From Microglena sp. YARC (lineage: Eukaryota > Chlorophyta > Chlorophyceae > Chlamydomonadales > Chlamydomonadaceae): a DNA stretch of 64,000 nt. Below the pieces are notes generated by a model. That model made no database searches, was not told the DNA's origin, and saw only the letters and a program-made list of their open reading frames with translations. This document shows positions 52,001 to 62,349 of this stretch, one piece after another; position 1 is the first letter of the stretch; the number at the start of each line of letters is the position of its first letter. Location of the stretch: assembly GCA_022414725.1 (NCBI GenBank), contig CM039462.1, forward strand, positions 176,311,179 to 176,375,178. Direction: 5' to 3'. The position numbers and the translations under genes are program-made.

Positions 52001-55000
52001 AGCCTAGCGTTTACTGCCAATCATGTGATGATGCAAGTATGGGTAGTAGAGGGGTGTGTGGGTAGTGGAGACCTTGGGTAAAAGGGGGTGGAAAGGAAGC
52101 ATAGCGTTTACTGCCAATCATGTGATGATGCAAGTATGGGTAGTGTTGGGTGTGGCCACCAGGAGCTTGTGGACGTATAAATCAAGCTCGTAGCTCACAG
52201 CCCGAAGCTCAGAGCTCGAAGCTCAACGCTGGGGGCTCAAAGCTGGGAGCTGGAAGCTGGAAGATCAAAGCTGGGGGCTTAAAGCTGGGAGCTTGAAGCT
52301 CAAAGCTCAAAGCTGGAAGCTCAAAGCTCAAAGCTCAAAGCTGGAAGCTCAAAGCTCAAAGCTCAAAGCTCAAAGCTCAAAGCTCAAAGCTGGAAGCTGG
52401 AAGCTCAAAGCTGGAAGCTCAAAGCTGGAAGCTCAAAGCTGGAAGCTCAAAGCTGGAATTTCAAAGCTGGAAGCTCAGAGCTGGGGGCTCAAAGCTGGAA
52501 GCTCACAGCCCGAAGCTCAAAGCTGGGGGCTGGAAGCTGGAAGCTCAAAGCTGGAAGCTCAAAGCTGGAAGCTCAAAGCTGGAAGCTCAAAGCTGGAAGC
52601 TCAAAGCTGGAAGCTCAAAGCTGGAAGCTCAAAGCTGGGGGCTGAAAGCTGGGAGCTGGAAGCTCAAGCTGGAAGCTGGAAGCTGGAAGCTGAAAGCTGG
52701 AAGCCCAAAGCTCAAAGCTGAAAGCTCGAAGAAGGAATTAAGAAGAAGGAAGGGCCCAGACACCAATTAAACAAGAAGGAAAGAAGAAGAAAAATGCATA
52801 TTTTAGGAGGAGGATGGCAGCAGGACGATGTGCATTGACAGCAAGTCTAGGGGAATTGCATTCGACCCACTCACGTACACTCTCACATTACTATACATGA
52901 CAAACCAAACACACAAGTCAACCCCTATAATTAAGTGTATGATAATAATATAAAACAATACAAAATAATCAATAAACCAATCAGCCAAGAGGGAAAGAAA
53001 AGACCATGTATACTTAAGCAGGAGGAGGGTAGCAGTGTGGTGTGCATTGACTGCCAATTCAGGGGGATCGTATTCAAACCACTCGCATACACGCTCACAT
53101 ACGAATACATGAATAATAATATACAAACAATTATAGGAGGAGGGCAGCAGTATGGTGTGCATTGACAGCTAGTCTAGGATGAGTACATTCAACCCACTCA
53201 CGTGCACTCTCACATACTTGAATACAAAAACATGAATAAACACCTATAATGGAGTGTATGATAAGAATATAACCTGCCGCCATATCAAGAGCGAAACACA
53301 TAAATAAACCCCTATAACTAAGTGTATGATAATAATATTAACCACCCTTTTAGGAGGAGGAGGGCAGCAGTATGGTGCGCATTTGCAGCGAGTCTAGGGG
53401 AATTACATTCAACCCACTCACGTACACTCTCACATAATTATACATGAATAATAATATAAAAACAATTATAGGAGGAGGGCAGCTGTATGGTGTGCATTGG
53501 CAGTGATTCTAGGGAATTGCATTCAAGCCACTCATGTACACTCTCTCAACCTTGAATACAAAAACATGAATTATCGCAGATAACAAAGCGAATGATAATA
53601 ATATAAACCACCCTTGTAGGAAGAGGGCAGCCGTATGGTGTGCATTGACAGTGAGTCTAGGGGAGTCGCATCCAACCCGGTCACGTACACTCTCACATAC
53701 TTACACACGATCGTATTGATTCCTACACCGCTGTGTCCGTTGTGCAGGAATCAAGCTGTGAGGCCCCGTGAGGCACCCAGATTTTCATCGATACTTGCAC
53801 GATACTCCACGATACCCTAGGCTAACTCAGGCTAACTCAAGCTGCTGCTCTCGGGGTGGGGGGTGGGGGGGGGCTGCTGTCGGTACGACGGGCACACTGC
53901 CCTAGTGTCTAGCGTTTTTCGTCTAGCAAAACTGTAATCGTGCAGAATCGTTATAAACGATTTTTAATGTTTTCATGTTCCCAAAGTGCAGACCCAGGAA
54001 TTGGACCCAAACGATTATTAATGTTTCGTCCAAAAACCTTAGGAAAATCACTGACGAAGAACCAAACTCAAAAATCACTTTTAGGAGGAGGAGGGCAGCA
54101 GTATGGTACGCATCGATGGCGAGTCTAGGGGGATCGCGACAGAAGAAGCCTTTGGACCTTTGTCTGTCTTGCTCGTGGGCTTCCTCCCAGAAGATGTTGC
54201 GGCCTTCCATTGTCTTATGGAGGAGATGGAGGCGCAGATGATTAAGGTGGGTGCATGATTTGAATTTGAATTTGAATTTGAATTCGGACCTTTTTCTTTC
54301 TTGCTGGTGGGCTTCCTCCCTGAAGGTCTTACGGAGGTGATGGAGGCGCAGATGATTGAAGGTGAGTGTATCATAATATCATTTGAATTTAAATTTGAAT
54401 TTGACAGATATAGCCTTTGGACCTTTGTCTCTCTTGCTTGTGGCCTTCCTCCCTGAATTAAGGTGACTGCATGGTTTGAATTTGAGTTTGAATATGGACC
54501 TTCGTCTGTTTTGCTCGTGGGCTTCCTCCCAGAAGATGGCGAGGCCTTCCATCGTCTCATGGAAGAGATGGAGGCACAGAGGATTAAGGTGGGTGCATGA
54601 TTTGAATTTGAATTCAGAACTTAGTCTGTCTTGCTTGTGGGCTTCCACACTGAAGACCTCAAGGCCTTCCATCGTCTCATGGAGGTGATGGAGGCAAAGA
54701 TGATTAGGGTGAGCATATGATTTTAATTTAAATTTGAATTTGACAGATCTAGCCTTCGGACCTTTGTCTCTCTTGCTCGTGGGCTTCCTCTCTGACTGAG
54801 AGTGAGTGCATGATTTGAATTTGGATTTGAATTCGGACCTTTTTCTGTCTTGCTCGTTGGCTTTCTCCCAGAAGATGTCAAGATCTTCCATCGTCTCGAG
54901 GTGATGGAGGCACAGATAATTGAAGGTGGGTGTATCATAATATCACTTGAATTTAAAGTTGAATTTGACAGATCCAGCCTTTGGACCTATGTCTCTCTTG

Positions 55001-58000
55001 CTCGTGGGCTTCCTCCCTCAATTAAGGTGAGTGCATGATTTGGATTTGAATTTGAATTCGGACCTTTTTCTGTCTTGCTCGTTGGCTTCCTCCCAGAAGA
55101 TGTCGATATCTGCCATTGTCTTATGGAGGTGATGGAGGCACAGATGATAAAGATGAGCAGGTTATATGAATTTAAATTTAAATTTGACAGATCTAGCCTT
55201 AGGACCTTTGTCTCTCTTGCTTGTGGCCTTCCTCCCTGACTGAAGGTGGGTGCATGATTTGAATTTGAATTCGGGCCTTTGTCTGTCTTGCTCGTGGGCT
55301 TCCTCCCAGAAGATGTCGAGACCTTCCATTATCTTATGGAGGTGATGGACGCACAGATGATTGAAGGTGGGTGCATGATTTGAATTTGAATTTGAATTTG
55401 AATTTGGACCTTTTTCTGTCTTGCTGGTGGGCTTCCTCCCTGAAGGTCTTATGGAGGTGATGGAGGCGAGGATGATTAAGGTGAGTGCATGATTTGAATC
55501 TGAATTTGAATTTGACAAAACCCACACACCACTCACCACACACCGCACACCACACACCACACACGCCAATGTCCTCTCTGCAGGTCATCCCGTGTAACCA
55601 GGCTTTGCTGAAGGGCACCCTCCATGCGGCTTTTGAGATAGACCCTGTTCCCGAGTACCAGCAGCCCCCCTTGGGTCAACGGAGGGTTGTGATTATGTCA
55701 GGTGTGTATTTGTGTGTGTGCGCATGTATATGTGTGTATGTCCATGTATGCGTGTATGTGCATGTATATGTGTGTATGTGCATGTATGTATGTGTGTATG
55801 TATGTATGTATGTAATGTATGTATGTATGTGTGTGCGTGTATGCATGTAAGTATGCATGTATGTAAGTATGTATTTATGTATATGTGTGTTTATGTATGT
55901 GCGCGTATGTTTGTATTTACATGTGTGTGTATGTATGTATATGTATGCATGTATGTGTATGTATGCATGTACGGATGTGTGTATGTATATGTATTGATAA
56001 GTATATGTGTGTATGCATGTGAGTGTACGTATTTGCGTATGTATGTATGTATGTATGTAAGTATGTATGTAAGTAAACCTTGAGCCCAGAATCCCTGTGT
56101 CCTCTTTTCAGGCATGTTTGGGTCTGAGACGATAGATATGGCTCCAAGCTTCCGTGAATACGGACTTCTCTGAACCCTAAACCCTGAACCCTGAGCCCTG
56201 AACCCCTATATCCTCTTTACAGGCATGTTTGGGTCTGTGACGATAGATGTGGCTTCAAGCTTCTGTGAGTACAGCCTATCCAAGGGTAAACGCCCTAGAC
56301 CCTAAACCATCAGCCCTAAACCCAGAGCCCTGAAACCAGAACCCCTATATCCTCTTTTCAGGCATGTTTGGATTAGAGGTGATTCATGTGGTGTCAAGCT
56401 TCCATGAGTATGGCCTTCCACAGGCTAAACACCCTAAACCCTAAGCCCCAAACCCTGAGCCCTAAAGCCAGAACCCCTATATCCTCTTTTCAGGCATGTT
56501 TGGATCAGAGGTGATTGATATTGTTACAAGCTTTCGTGAGTTTGGCCTTCCCCCGTCGGTGTTTGCTGTGGCAGTACCCAACAACTGGTCCCGAGTTGTC
56601 GAGGGCCTGATTAAGGAGGTGTGCGCTGATGACGCAGCCATGGTGCGTGGGCTCAGAGGGTGGACACACATACACGCTCACCTACCACTTACACACAAGC
56701 ACACACAAACACACATGCACACACACATATATAATGCACACATACACATACGCACAAACACACACAAACACACGCACACACATCAGCTGTAGCTGTACCC
56801 AACAACTGGACCCGAGTTGCCAAGACCTGATTGAGAAGGTGTGCGGATGATGATGCAGCCATGGTGCGTGGGCTCAGAGGGGGGACACACATACACACTC
56901 TCTTTTGATCTGAAACATATATAAACACACGAACACACACACACACAAACATACACACATATCTGACGCACACATTCACACAAACACACACACATATATC
57001 TGACGCACACATCCACACACACACTCACATATCTGACGCACACATTCACACAAACACACACACATATATCTGACGCACACATCCACACACACACTCACAT
57101 ATCTGACGCACACATACACATTACACAAAGACACTGATGGTGTGTGGGGTCAGGAGGTGGACACACAAACACACACAAGCACACACACATACACACACGC
57201 ATGCACACACACATACACACACACATACACACACGCATGCACACACACCTGCACATACACATGCACACACGCATGCACACACATACACTCACACATACAC
57301 ACACGCATGCACACACACCTGCATATACACTCACACATACACACACATACACACACATACACACACGCATGCACACACATCTGCACATACACTCAAACAT
57401 ACACACACATACACACACGCATGCTCACACACCTGCACATACACTCACACATACACACACATACACACACATGCACACACACCTGCACATACACTCACAC
57501 ATACACACCCGCATGCACATACACTCACAAAACAAACACATACATACACTCTTCCTCCCTTCAACATGCGTACATGCACAAACAAACAAATACACGTTGT
57601 CTTACACAAACATACACCCAAACACAAATATGGCCTTGCATACAGTCACACACACACGTGCACACACACAAGCACATATCACCTTGCAGTCACACACATA
57701 CATACACGCACAAACAAACAAACACACGTGGTCTGACACTAACACACTCCCAAACACAAATACTCCCTTACATGCAGTGACACACATGCATGCACACACG
57801 TTGTCTTACACAAACACACACCCAAACACAAATATCACTTTACATGCAGTCACGCACATGCATACACACACAAACACACACACTTCCCAAACACAAATAT
57901 CACCTTACATGCAGTCACACACACGCATACACACACAGACACACACCCAAACACAAATATCATATTCCATACAGTCACACACACGCATGCATACACATAC

Positions 58001-59502
58001 AAATACACACGCATACACACCCAAACACAAATATCACCTTACATACAGTCACACACACGCATGCATACACATACAAACACACACAGACACACACACAAAC
58101 ACAAATATCATATTCCATACAGTCACACACATGCATGCATACACATACAAATACACACGCACACACACACAAACACAAATATCACCTTACATACACTTAC
58201 ACACATACACACACACACACACACACAAACACAAGTATCACCTTACATACAGTCACACACACGCATACACACACATGCATGCAGACACACACAAACAAAC
58301 ACACAAACACACTTACACACACACACACACACAAACACAAATATCACCTTACATACAGTCACACACACGCATACACACAAACACAAATATCACCTTACAT
58401 GCAGTCACACACATGCATGCATACACACAAACAAACACACACACACACACACACAAGCACAAGTATCACCTTACATACAGTCACACACACGCATACACAC
58501 ACATGCATGCAGACACACACAAACAAACACACAAACACACATACACACACACACACACACACACAAACACAAATATCACCTTACATACAGTCACACACAC
58601 GCATACACACACAAACACACACAAACACAAATATCACCTTACGCACAGTCACGCACATGCAAACACACACAAACACAAATATCACCTTACAAACAGTCAC
58701 ACACTCATACACATACAGCTCTTGCGCGTGAATAAGAATAAGAATAAGAAGCCTGCACACACAGGTCTTCATGTGAACATGCAATATCCTTTTATCCCAC
58801 CCCACTGGCTGCTCTAAAAGGTACTACATTTTGTCAAATTGGTCAGCGCTTAAAGCGCGCAAACGTTAAATTGGTCAGCGCTTTCTAGTGCAAAAAACGC
58901 AAAAACTGTGCGCTGCGCCCACAGGGAGTTGAAAAAACTGTGTGAAAAGCGCAGTGGGGCTCAAAAAGGCAGGGCGTACCCTGCTGCTGAATCTGTACAG
59001 GCTCACACGTGCTCGTGTATAATTAAATGATGAATTGCTGGCTGAAGCTATGTAACCAAATTGAAGTTCAAGTTCAAGTTATCCCACCCCACAAGCTCAC
59101 ACAGGCTCGCACATGCTCACATGTGCTCGTGTAGAATTCAATGATCACTGTAGCAAAAACTCAGGGCCTCCGTCGGTAAAACGATTTATTGAGGGTTCAG
59201 TTCATCAAAGCTTTTCCTTTTTAGCTCTTCCTATCACGGTTGGGCAAGTCCCTTTAGCTTATTTGGCCTACCCCTGGACTGTTACATACATCCACCCCAA
59301 ATCAACTCCCAAGCCCTTCACTCTACATCTCACACCCTCCCCACCTGCACCCCGATCTGCGTCCGGCTCCTTGTTCCTCACCCCCTCCTCACCCCCCACC
59401 CCACCACTACCGCCACCATCACCACACTCACTCCACATCTCGCACACACGTGCTCACTCTTTTCCCCTTTGACAGAAGCAACAGGCTGCTGAGGAAGAAT
59501 AA
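45701..59502 (+). CDS. Probable organelle-targeted protein with DUF3783-like C-terminal half (5 exons, 267 aa)
   Basis: Join: 45701-46048, 54085-54246, 55584-55701, 56494-56642, 59476-59502 (804 nt, stop included, phases 0-0-1-0). Residues 1 to ~100 are Ser/Arg-rich with few acidic residues, typical of a chloroplast or mitochondrial transit peptide. Then [20 protein letters not shown], a conserved-looking domain [20 protein letters not shown]...[20 protein letters not shown], and [20 protein letters not shown]...[15 protein letters not shown]...LIKEV, ending MKQQAAEEE. The SG(M/F)..EEV, GLPP and (A/T)VPNNW pattern resembles DUF3783, from memory of that family. Function unknown. Intron 1 is 8.0 kb and intron 4 is 2.8 kb, both repeat-filled; exons 2, 4 and 5 have decoy copies nearby. 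Confidence 0.75.
46049..46847. other. Start of intron 1: unique sequence, poly-C/CA and CCCACCCATCCA repeats
   Basis: 46,050-46,380 is unique-looking, with GAGAATTCT direct repeats near 46,195-46,225. C-rich and (CAC)n tracts at 46,388-46,450; CACCCATCCATACC-type repeats at 46,575-46,705. No gene is seen. Confidence 0.6.
46848..48285. repeat. 72-bp satellite array (~20 units) in intron 1
   Basis: Unit ACCCCCTAAATAAAGGGTGC / ATTATGGGGGTGACACAGGG / GTGCAGAAAAGGGTGCCTAT / AACCGGTCAAGG. Near-identical units, differing mainly at ATTATG/ATTGTG and CTATAA/CTAAAA. One related unit occurs at 22,065-22,125. The 24-codon period keeps minus-strand frames open. Confidence 0.95.
48286..48735. other. AT-rich AATTGAATT tract and short repeats
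   Basis: GAATTCAATTGAATTGAATT-type sequence at 48,330-48,440 and ACAAGGCAAGTACAAGGCAG repeats at 48,635-48,690. Nothing coding. Confidence 0.6.
48740..48902 (-). mobile_element. hAT-type MITE, CAGGGTACTAC family, inverted
   Basis: CAGGGTACTACAAAGCACGT to AAAATGTAGTAGCTTG. Flanks GTATATAC (48,732-48,739) and GTACATAC (48,903-48,910) form an 8-bp duplication with one mismatch. Confidence 0.8.
48935..52150. repeat. 97-bp satellite array (~33 units) in intron 1
   Basis: Unit ATCATGTGATGATGCAAGTA / TGGGTAGTGGAGGGTGTGTG / GGTAGTGGAGACCTTGGAGG / GGAAGGGGGTGGAAAGGAAG / CATAGCGTTTACTGCCA. Units are nearly identical; those at 50,320-51,010 and 51,490-52,080 carry small indels. Homogeneity implies recent expansion or gene conversion. 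Confidence 0.95.
52190..52735. repeat. AGCTGGAAGCTCAA 7/14-bp minisatellite
   Basis: Tandem AGCTCAA and AGCTGGA heptamers, about 75 units, ending in an AAGAAGGAA tract. Confidence 0.95.
52800..53720 (+). repeat. Acceptor-side decoy array of exon 2 (6 copies)
   Basis: Copies near 52,806, 53,022, 53,137, 53,352, 53,471 and 53,618 repeat the acceptor (T)TAG/GAGGAGG and the exon start up to GGCAGCAGTATGGTGTGCAT / TGACAGCGAGTCTAGGGGAA ([14 protein letters not shown]), then diverge into CCCACTCACGTACACTCTCA. Only the copy at 54,085 continues into TEEAFGPLS. Confidence 0.85.
54085..54246 (+). CDS. DUF3783-like gene, exon 2
   Basis: 162 nt after [63 protein letters not shown], donor GTGGGT. Phase 0 at both ends fits exons 1 and 3. 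Confidence 0.75.
54247..55500 (+). repeat. Exon 2 duplication array in intron 2 (~11 copies, two size classes)
   Basis: Long class (~95 nt; near 54,494, 54,617, 54,831, 55,058, 55,271; shortened at 54,285 and 55,405): GGACCTTTGTCTGTCTTGCT to ATTAAG/GTGGGT, open and encoding [21 protein letters not shown] but without an acceptor AG. Short class (~60 nt; near 54,407, 54,748, 54,971, 55,188): GACAG/AT.TAGCC...CTGA.T.AAG/GTGAGT, with both acceptor and donor. The classes partly alternate and are joined by TTTGAATTTGAATTTG. Confidence 0.85.
55584..55701 (+). CDS. DUF3783-like gene, exon 3
   Basis: 118 nt after [49 protein letters not shown] plus G, donor GTGTGT. No decoy copies seen; this is the only single-copy internal exon of the gene. 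Confidence 0.75.
55702..56085. repeat. (TGTATG)n-rich microsatellite in intron 3
   Basis: TGTATGTATGTG-type repeat beginning at the exon 3 donor. Confidence 0.95.
56112..56470 (+). repeat. Three upstream partial copies of exon 4 with CCCTAAACCC spacers
   Basis: Starts at 56,112, 56,223 and 56,362 after TTTCAG or TTACAG; each encodes GMFG(S/L)(E/V).I(D/H)(M/V)..SF.EY then breaks off into ACCCTAAACCCTGAGCCC. The second contains a donor-like CT/GTGAGTA. Telomere-like CCCTAAA lies between all copies. Confidence 0.85.
56494..56642 (+). CDS. DUF3783-like gene, exon 4
   Basis: 149 nt after [58 protein letters not shown], donor GTGCGT. It contains an internal C/GTGAGTT at 56,537 that could act as a cryptic donor. 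Confidence 0.75.
56643..58735. repeat. CA-rich array in intron 4 with exon 4 donor copies and a ~65-bp higher-order unit
   Basis: Partial donor-side copies of exon 4 lie at 56,785-56,875 (AACAACTGGACCCGAGTTGC...GCAGCCATG/GTGCGTGGG) and as a trace at 57,134. CA repeats follow with ACACGCATGC blocks. From 57,820 a unit CACAAATATCACCTTACATA/CAGTCACACACACGCATACA repeats about 13 times. Frames of 557 and 313 codons here are artefacts. Confidence 0.9.
58818..58985 (+). mobile_element. hAT-type MITE, CAGGGTACTAC family, worn ends
   Basis: GGTACTACATTTTGTCAAAT to GGGCGTACCCTG, with the family interior TGGTCAGCGCTTAAAGCGC. No clear target duplication. Confidence 0.6.
59140..59290 (+). repeat. RepB copy in intron 4
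   Basis: CACTGTAGCAAAAACTCAGG...CCTGGACTGTTACATACATC. Followed by C-rich CACCCTCCCCACC sequence leading to the exon 5 acceptor. Confidence 0.65.
59476..59502 (+). CDS. DUF3783-like gene, exon 5 (C-terminus)
   Basis: After the pyrimidine-rich TTTTCCCCTTTGACAG: AAG CAA CAG GCT GCT GAG GAA GAA TAA, giving ...[15 protein letters not shown]. It is short, but phase and acceptor fit and it ends the frame cleanly. Confidence 0.6.
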   Translation, partial: KQQAAEEE

Positions 59503-59640
59503 TGGGGACATAGTAGCGACTGCTGAGGATGAGTAATGAGTAATGAGGAAACATAGCAGCGGGCTGCTGAGGATGAGTAATGAGTGATGAGGAATCATAG
59601 CAGCGACTGCTGAGGATGAGTAATGAGTAATCATCGACTG
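59503..59640 (+). repeat. Tandem copies of the terminal exon with its stop codon
   Basis: GACTGCTGAGGATGAGTAATGAG repeats three times (near 59,518, 59,567, 59,607) as diverged copies of the [12 protein letters not shown] segment, placing extra stops in the 3'UTR. Confidence 0.7.
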
Positions 59641-59689
59641 TACTAGAACAGGATCTGTTCTACAGTTGGTAAATGTTATCTGTTTAAAT

Positions 59690-60365
59690 TCGAATTATGA
59701 ATAATGAGGAATCTATGGAGGGCGACAGTGGGTGCTGTTTACGCTGGGAGTCAATTGTTTTTAGTGCATGGAGACTGAGCTAGCGACAGTTGGTGGAGAC
59801 TCTGGCGACAGTTGGTGCTGATTGCGCTGGGAGTCAATTGTTTTTAGTGCATGGAGACACTGAGCTAGCGACAGTTGGTGGAGACTCTGGCGACAGTCGG
59901 TGCTGATTGCGCTGGGAGTCAATTGTTTTTAGTGCATGGAGACACTGAGCTAGCGACAGTTGGTGAAGACACTGGCGACAGTCGGTGCTGATTATGCTGG
60001 GAGTCAATTATTTTTAGTGCATGGAGACACTGAGCTAGCGACAGTTGGTGGAGACACTGGCAACAGTCGGTGCTGATTATGCTGGGAGTCAATTATTTTT
60101 AGTGCATGGAGACACTGAGCTAGCGACAGTTGGTGGAGACACTGGCGACAGTGGGTGCTGTTTACGCTGGGAGTCAATTGTTTTTAGTGCATGGAGACAC
60201 TGAGCTAGCGACAGTTAGTGGAGACACTGGCGACAGTGGGTGCTGTTTACGCTGGGAGTCAATTGTTTTTAGTGCATGGAGACACTGAGCTAGCGACAGT
60301 TGGTGGAGACATTGGCGACAGTCGGTGCTGATTACGCTGGGAGTCAATTTTTTGTTAAGGGATGG
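59690..60365. repeat. ~86-bp tandem repeat (7-8 units)
   Basis: GCTGGGAGTCAATTGTTTTT / AGTGCATGGAGACACTGAGC / TAGCGACAGTTGGTGGAGAC / ACTGGCGACAGTCGGTGCTG / ATTAC. May be 3'UTR or intergenic. Confidence 0.9.
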
Positions 60366-60399
60366 ACACACTGACATCTGTCTACCTGGGTTGTTCAAA

Positions 60400-61365
60400 T
60401 CTGCTAATTAGCGAAGCTTAGTAGCAGTAGCTTTCTAGAACATTGGTGCCCTTGCCTTTAAAAGACCGCTTATGCCTTGTAGCAGTAGCTTTCTAGACAA
60501 TTGGTGCCCCTGTATTTAAAGGACCGCTGATTGTTGCCGTTGACTCTGAAAGGCCGCTGATGCCTTTGTCTTTGCATGCCACATCAGCTGCGAGCTCTGA
60601 TCTGTCTACAATCAATGGTGCCCCTGTCTGTAAAAGACCGCTTATGCCTTGTAGCAGTAGCTTTCTAGACAATTGGTGCCCCTGTATTTAAAGGACCGCT
60701 GATTGTTGCCTTTGACTTTGACTTCGAATTTTAAAGACCGCTGATGCCTTTGCCTTAGCCTTTGCATGCCACATCAGCTGCGAGCTCTGATCTTTCTAGA
60801 CAATTGGTGCCCCTGTCTGTAAAAGACCGCTTATGCCTTGTAGCAGTAGCTATCTAGACAATTGGTGCCCCTGTATTTAAATGCCGCTTCTTGTTGCCTT
60901 TGACTCTGAAAGGCCGCTGATGCCTTAGCCTTTGCATGCCACATCAGCTGCAAGCTCTGATCTGTCTACAATCAATGGTGCCCCTGTCTGTAAAAGACCG
61001 CTTATGCCTTGTAGCAGTAGCTTTCTAGACAATTGGTGCTCCTGTATTTAAAGGACCGCTGATTGTTGCCTTTGACTCTGACTTTGAATTGAAAAGACCG
61101 CTGATGCCTTTGCCTTTGCATGCCACATAAGCTGCGAGCTCTGATCTTTCTAGACAATTGGTGCCCCTGTCTTGAAAAGAACCGCTGATGCCTTGTATGG
61201 TTGCAGTAGCTGTAAAGACAATTGGTGCCCCTATCTTGAAAAGGCCGCTGGTTCCTTGTTGCAGTAGCTATTCAGCCAATTGGTGCCCCTGTCTTCAAAA
61301 TACCGCTTCTGCCTGGTAGCAGTATCTATCTAGCCAATGGGCGCCCCTGTCTTTAAAAGTTAAGT
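60400..61365. repeat. Compound tandem repeat with TTTCTAGACAATTGGTGCCC
   Basis: Blocks TTGTAGCAGTAGCTTTCTAG / ACAATTGGTGCCCCTGT / AAAAGACCGCTTATGCC recur about 12 times. They are combined into a ~180-bp super-unit with TGCATGCCACATCAGCTGCG that is present four times. Confidence 0.85.
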
Positions 61366-61379
61366 TCAAGTTCAAGTTT

Positions 61380-61604
61380 GCTGCAAGTAAGGAGGGACTT
61401 GGATTTGCAAAACTGAAGTTGCTATATGATCAACCTGTGATTCGCAAAACTGAAGTTGCTATTTGATCAACCTGTGAAGTTGCTATTTGATCAACCTGTG
61501 ATTCGTAAAACTTAAGTTGCTATTTGATCAACCTGCGAAGTTGCAATTTGATCAACCTGTGATTCGCAAAACTGAAGTTGCTATTTGATCAACCTGTGAT
61601 GCGC
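61380..61604. repeat. GAAGTTGCTATTTGATCAAC tandem repeat
   Basis: Units AAACTGAAGTTGCTATTTGA/TCAACCTGTGATTCGC, about 6 copies, some shortened, ending at the SINE. Confidence 0.9.
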
Positions 61605-61832
61605 CTTCGTTAAATGGTAATGATAACGCCTGGTGGGGCGTGGTGTTAAGGAAGCCCGTCATACGCGGGTAGGGAGCGGCCTCCTACCTCAACTGGACAA
61701 GCTACCATCGAGGTTGACGATGACCTGCAACGCCATGAGCGACCGAGGGAGGAGTCGAACCCCCGGCTCTTCATTCTGCAGCGATGAGGTCTACCATTAG
61801 ACCATTGTAAATCACTGACAGAGGGTACCTTC
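61605..61832 (-). mobile_element. tRNA-derived SINE, uninterrupted copy
   Basis: Minus-strand box A TGGTCTAATGGTAGACC (61,804-61,788) and box B GGGGGTTCGACTCC (61,764-61,751), then the unit tail ending GGCGTTATCATTACC near 61,610. Matches 28,770-28,933 plus 30,190-30,232. Confidence 0.8.
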
Positions 61833-62345
61833 GCTGTAAGGAGGAATTTTGAAGAAGGCCCCCTTTTTAGAGCTCTATGCCTCTCTCCTTGTTTGTTTGG
61901 TGATTTTCCTGTGCCTTTTGTCCTTCACGTCTTCTTGTAGAATCTCGCTTTTTAGGCCTCGGCAACTCTCAGCCCTTCTTCAATATACTCTTAATTTGCT
62001 AGTTTCTCTATGCCTTGGTAGTTCGCATTGCTTGTTGTCAAGCCTTTTTTTTGCTCTTTCGTACGCTTTTTTTGAGGTCACCTCCTGGATCAGGTTCTGA
62101 GGGGTATGTTGCCCAAACCCTCACTGTTATAAAACTGTCCAGCTGCCTCGGCGCTGTTCAGTCTCGGCATTTATTTTTGCTGAGTATGTAACTATATCCT
62201 CTCTCAAAGAAGTCTATGAGATGCCCGGAGTTGGCTGAAAAACATCTTACAATTCAATGGTGTGTTGTGTCACTGCTAGGACATGAGCCCCTTGTAATCT
62301 TTCTTTCAATTCAATTCCATTCAATTCTACAGTCGCTTGTGCCTT
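61833..62345. other. Intergenic, possible LTR-like remnant
   Basis: GGTTCTGAGGGGTATGTTGCCCAAACC at 62,090-62,115 resembles a purine tract with an LTR-type TGTTG start, followed by TTATAAAAC. No partner LTR or element protein is seen; weak. Confidence 0.2.
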
Positions 62346-62349
62346 TCTG

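Noticed and set aside
48935..52150. CRISPR-like or tandem-gene reading of the 97-bp array
   Set aside because: No alternating unique spacers; all 97 bp are repeated, and the context is eukaryotic.
57144..58817. 557-codon and other His/Thr-rich frames in the CA repeats
   Set aside because: Dinucleotide-based sequence without codon signal; inside intron 4.
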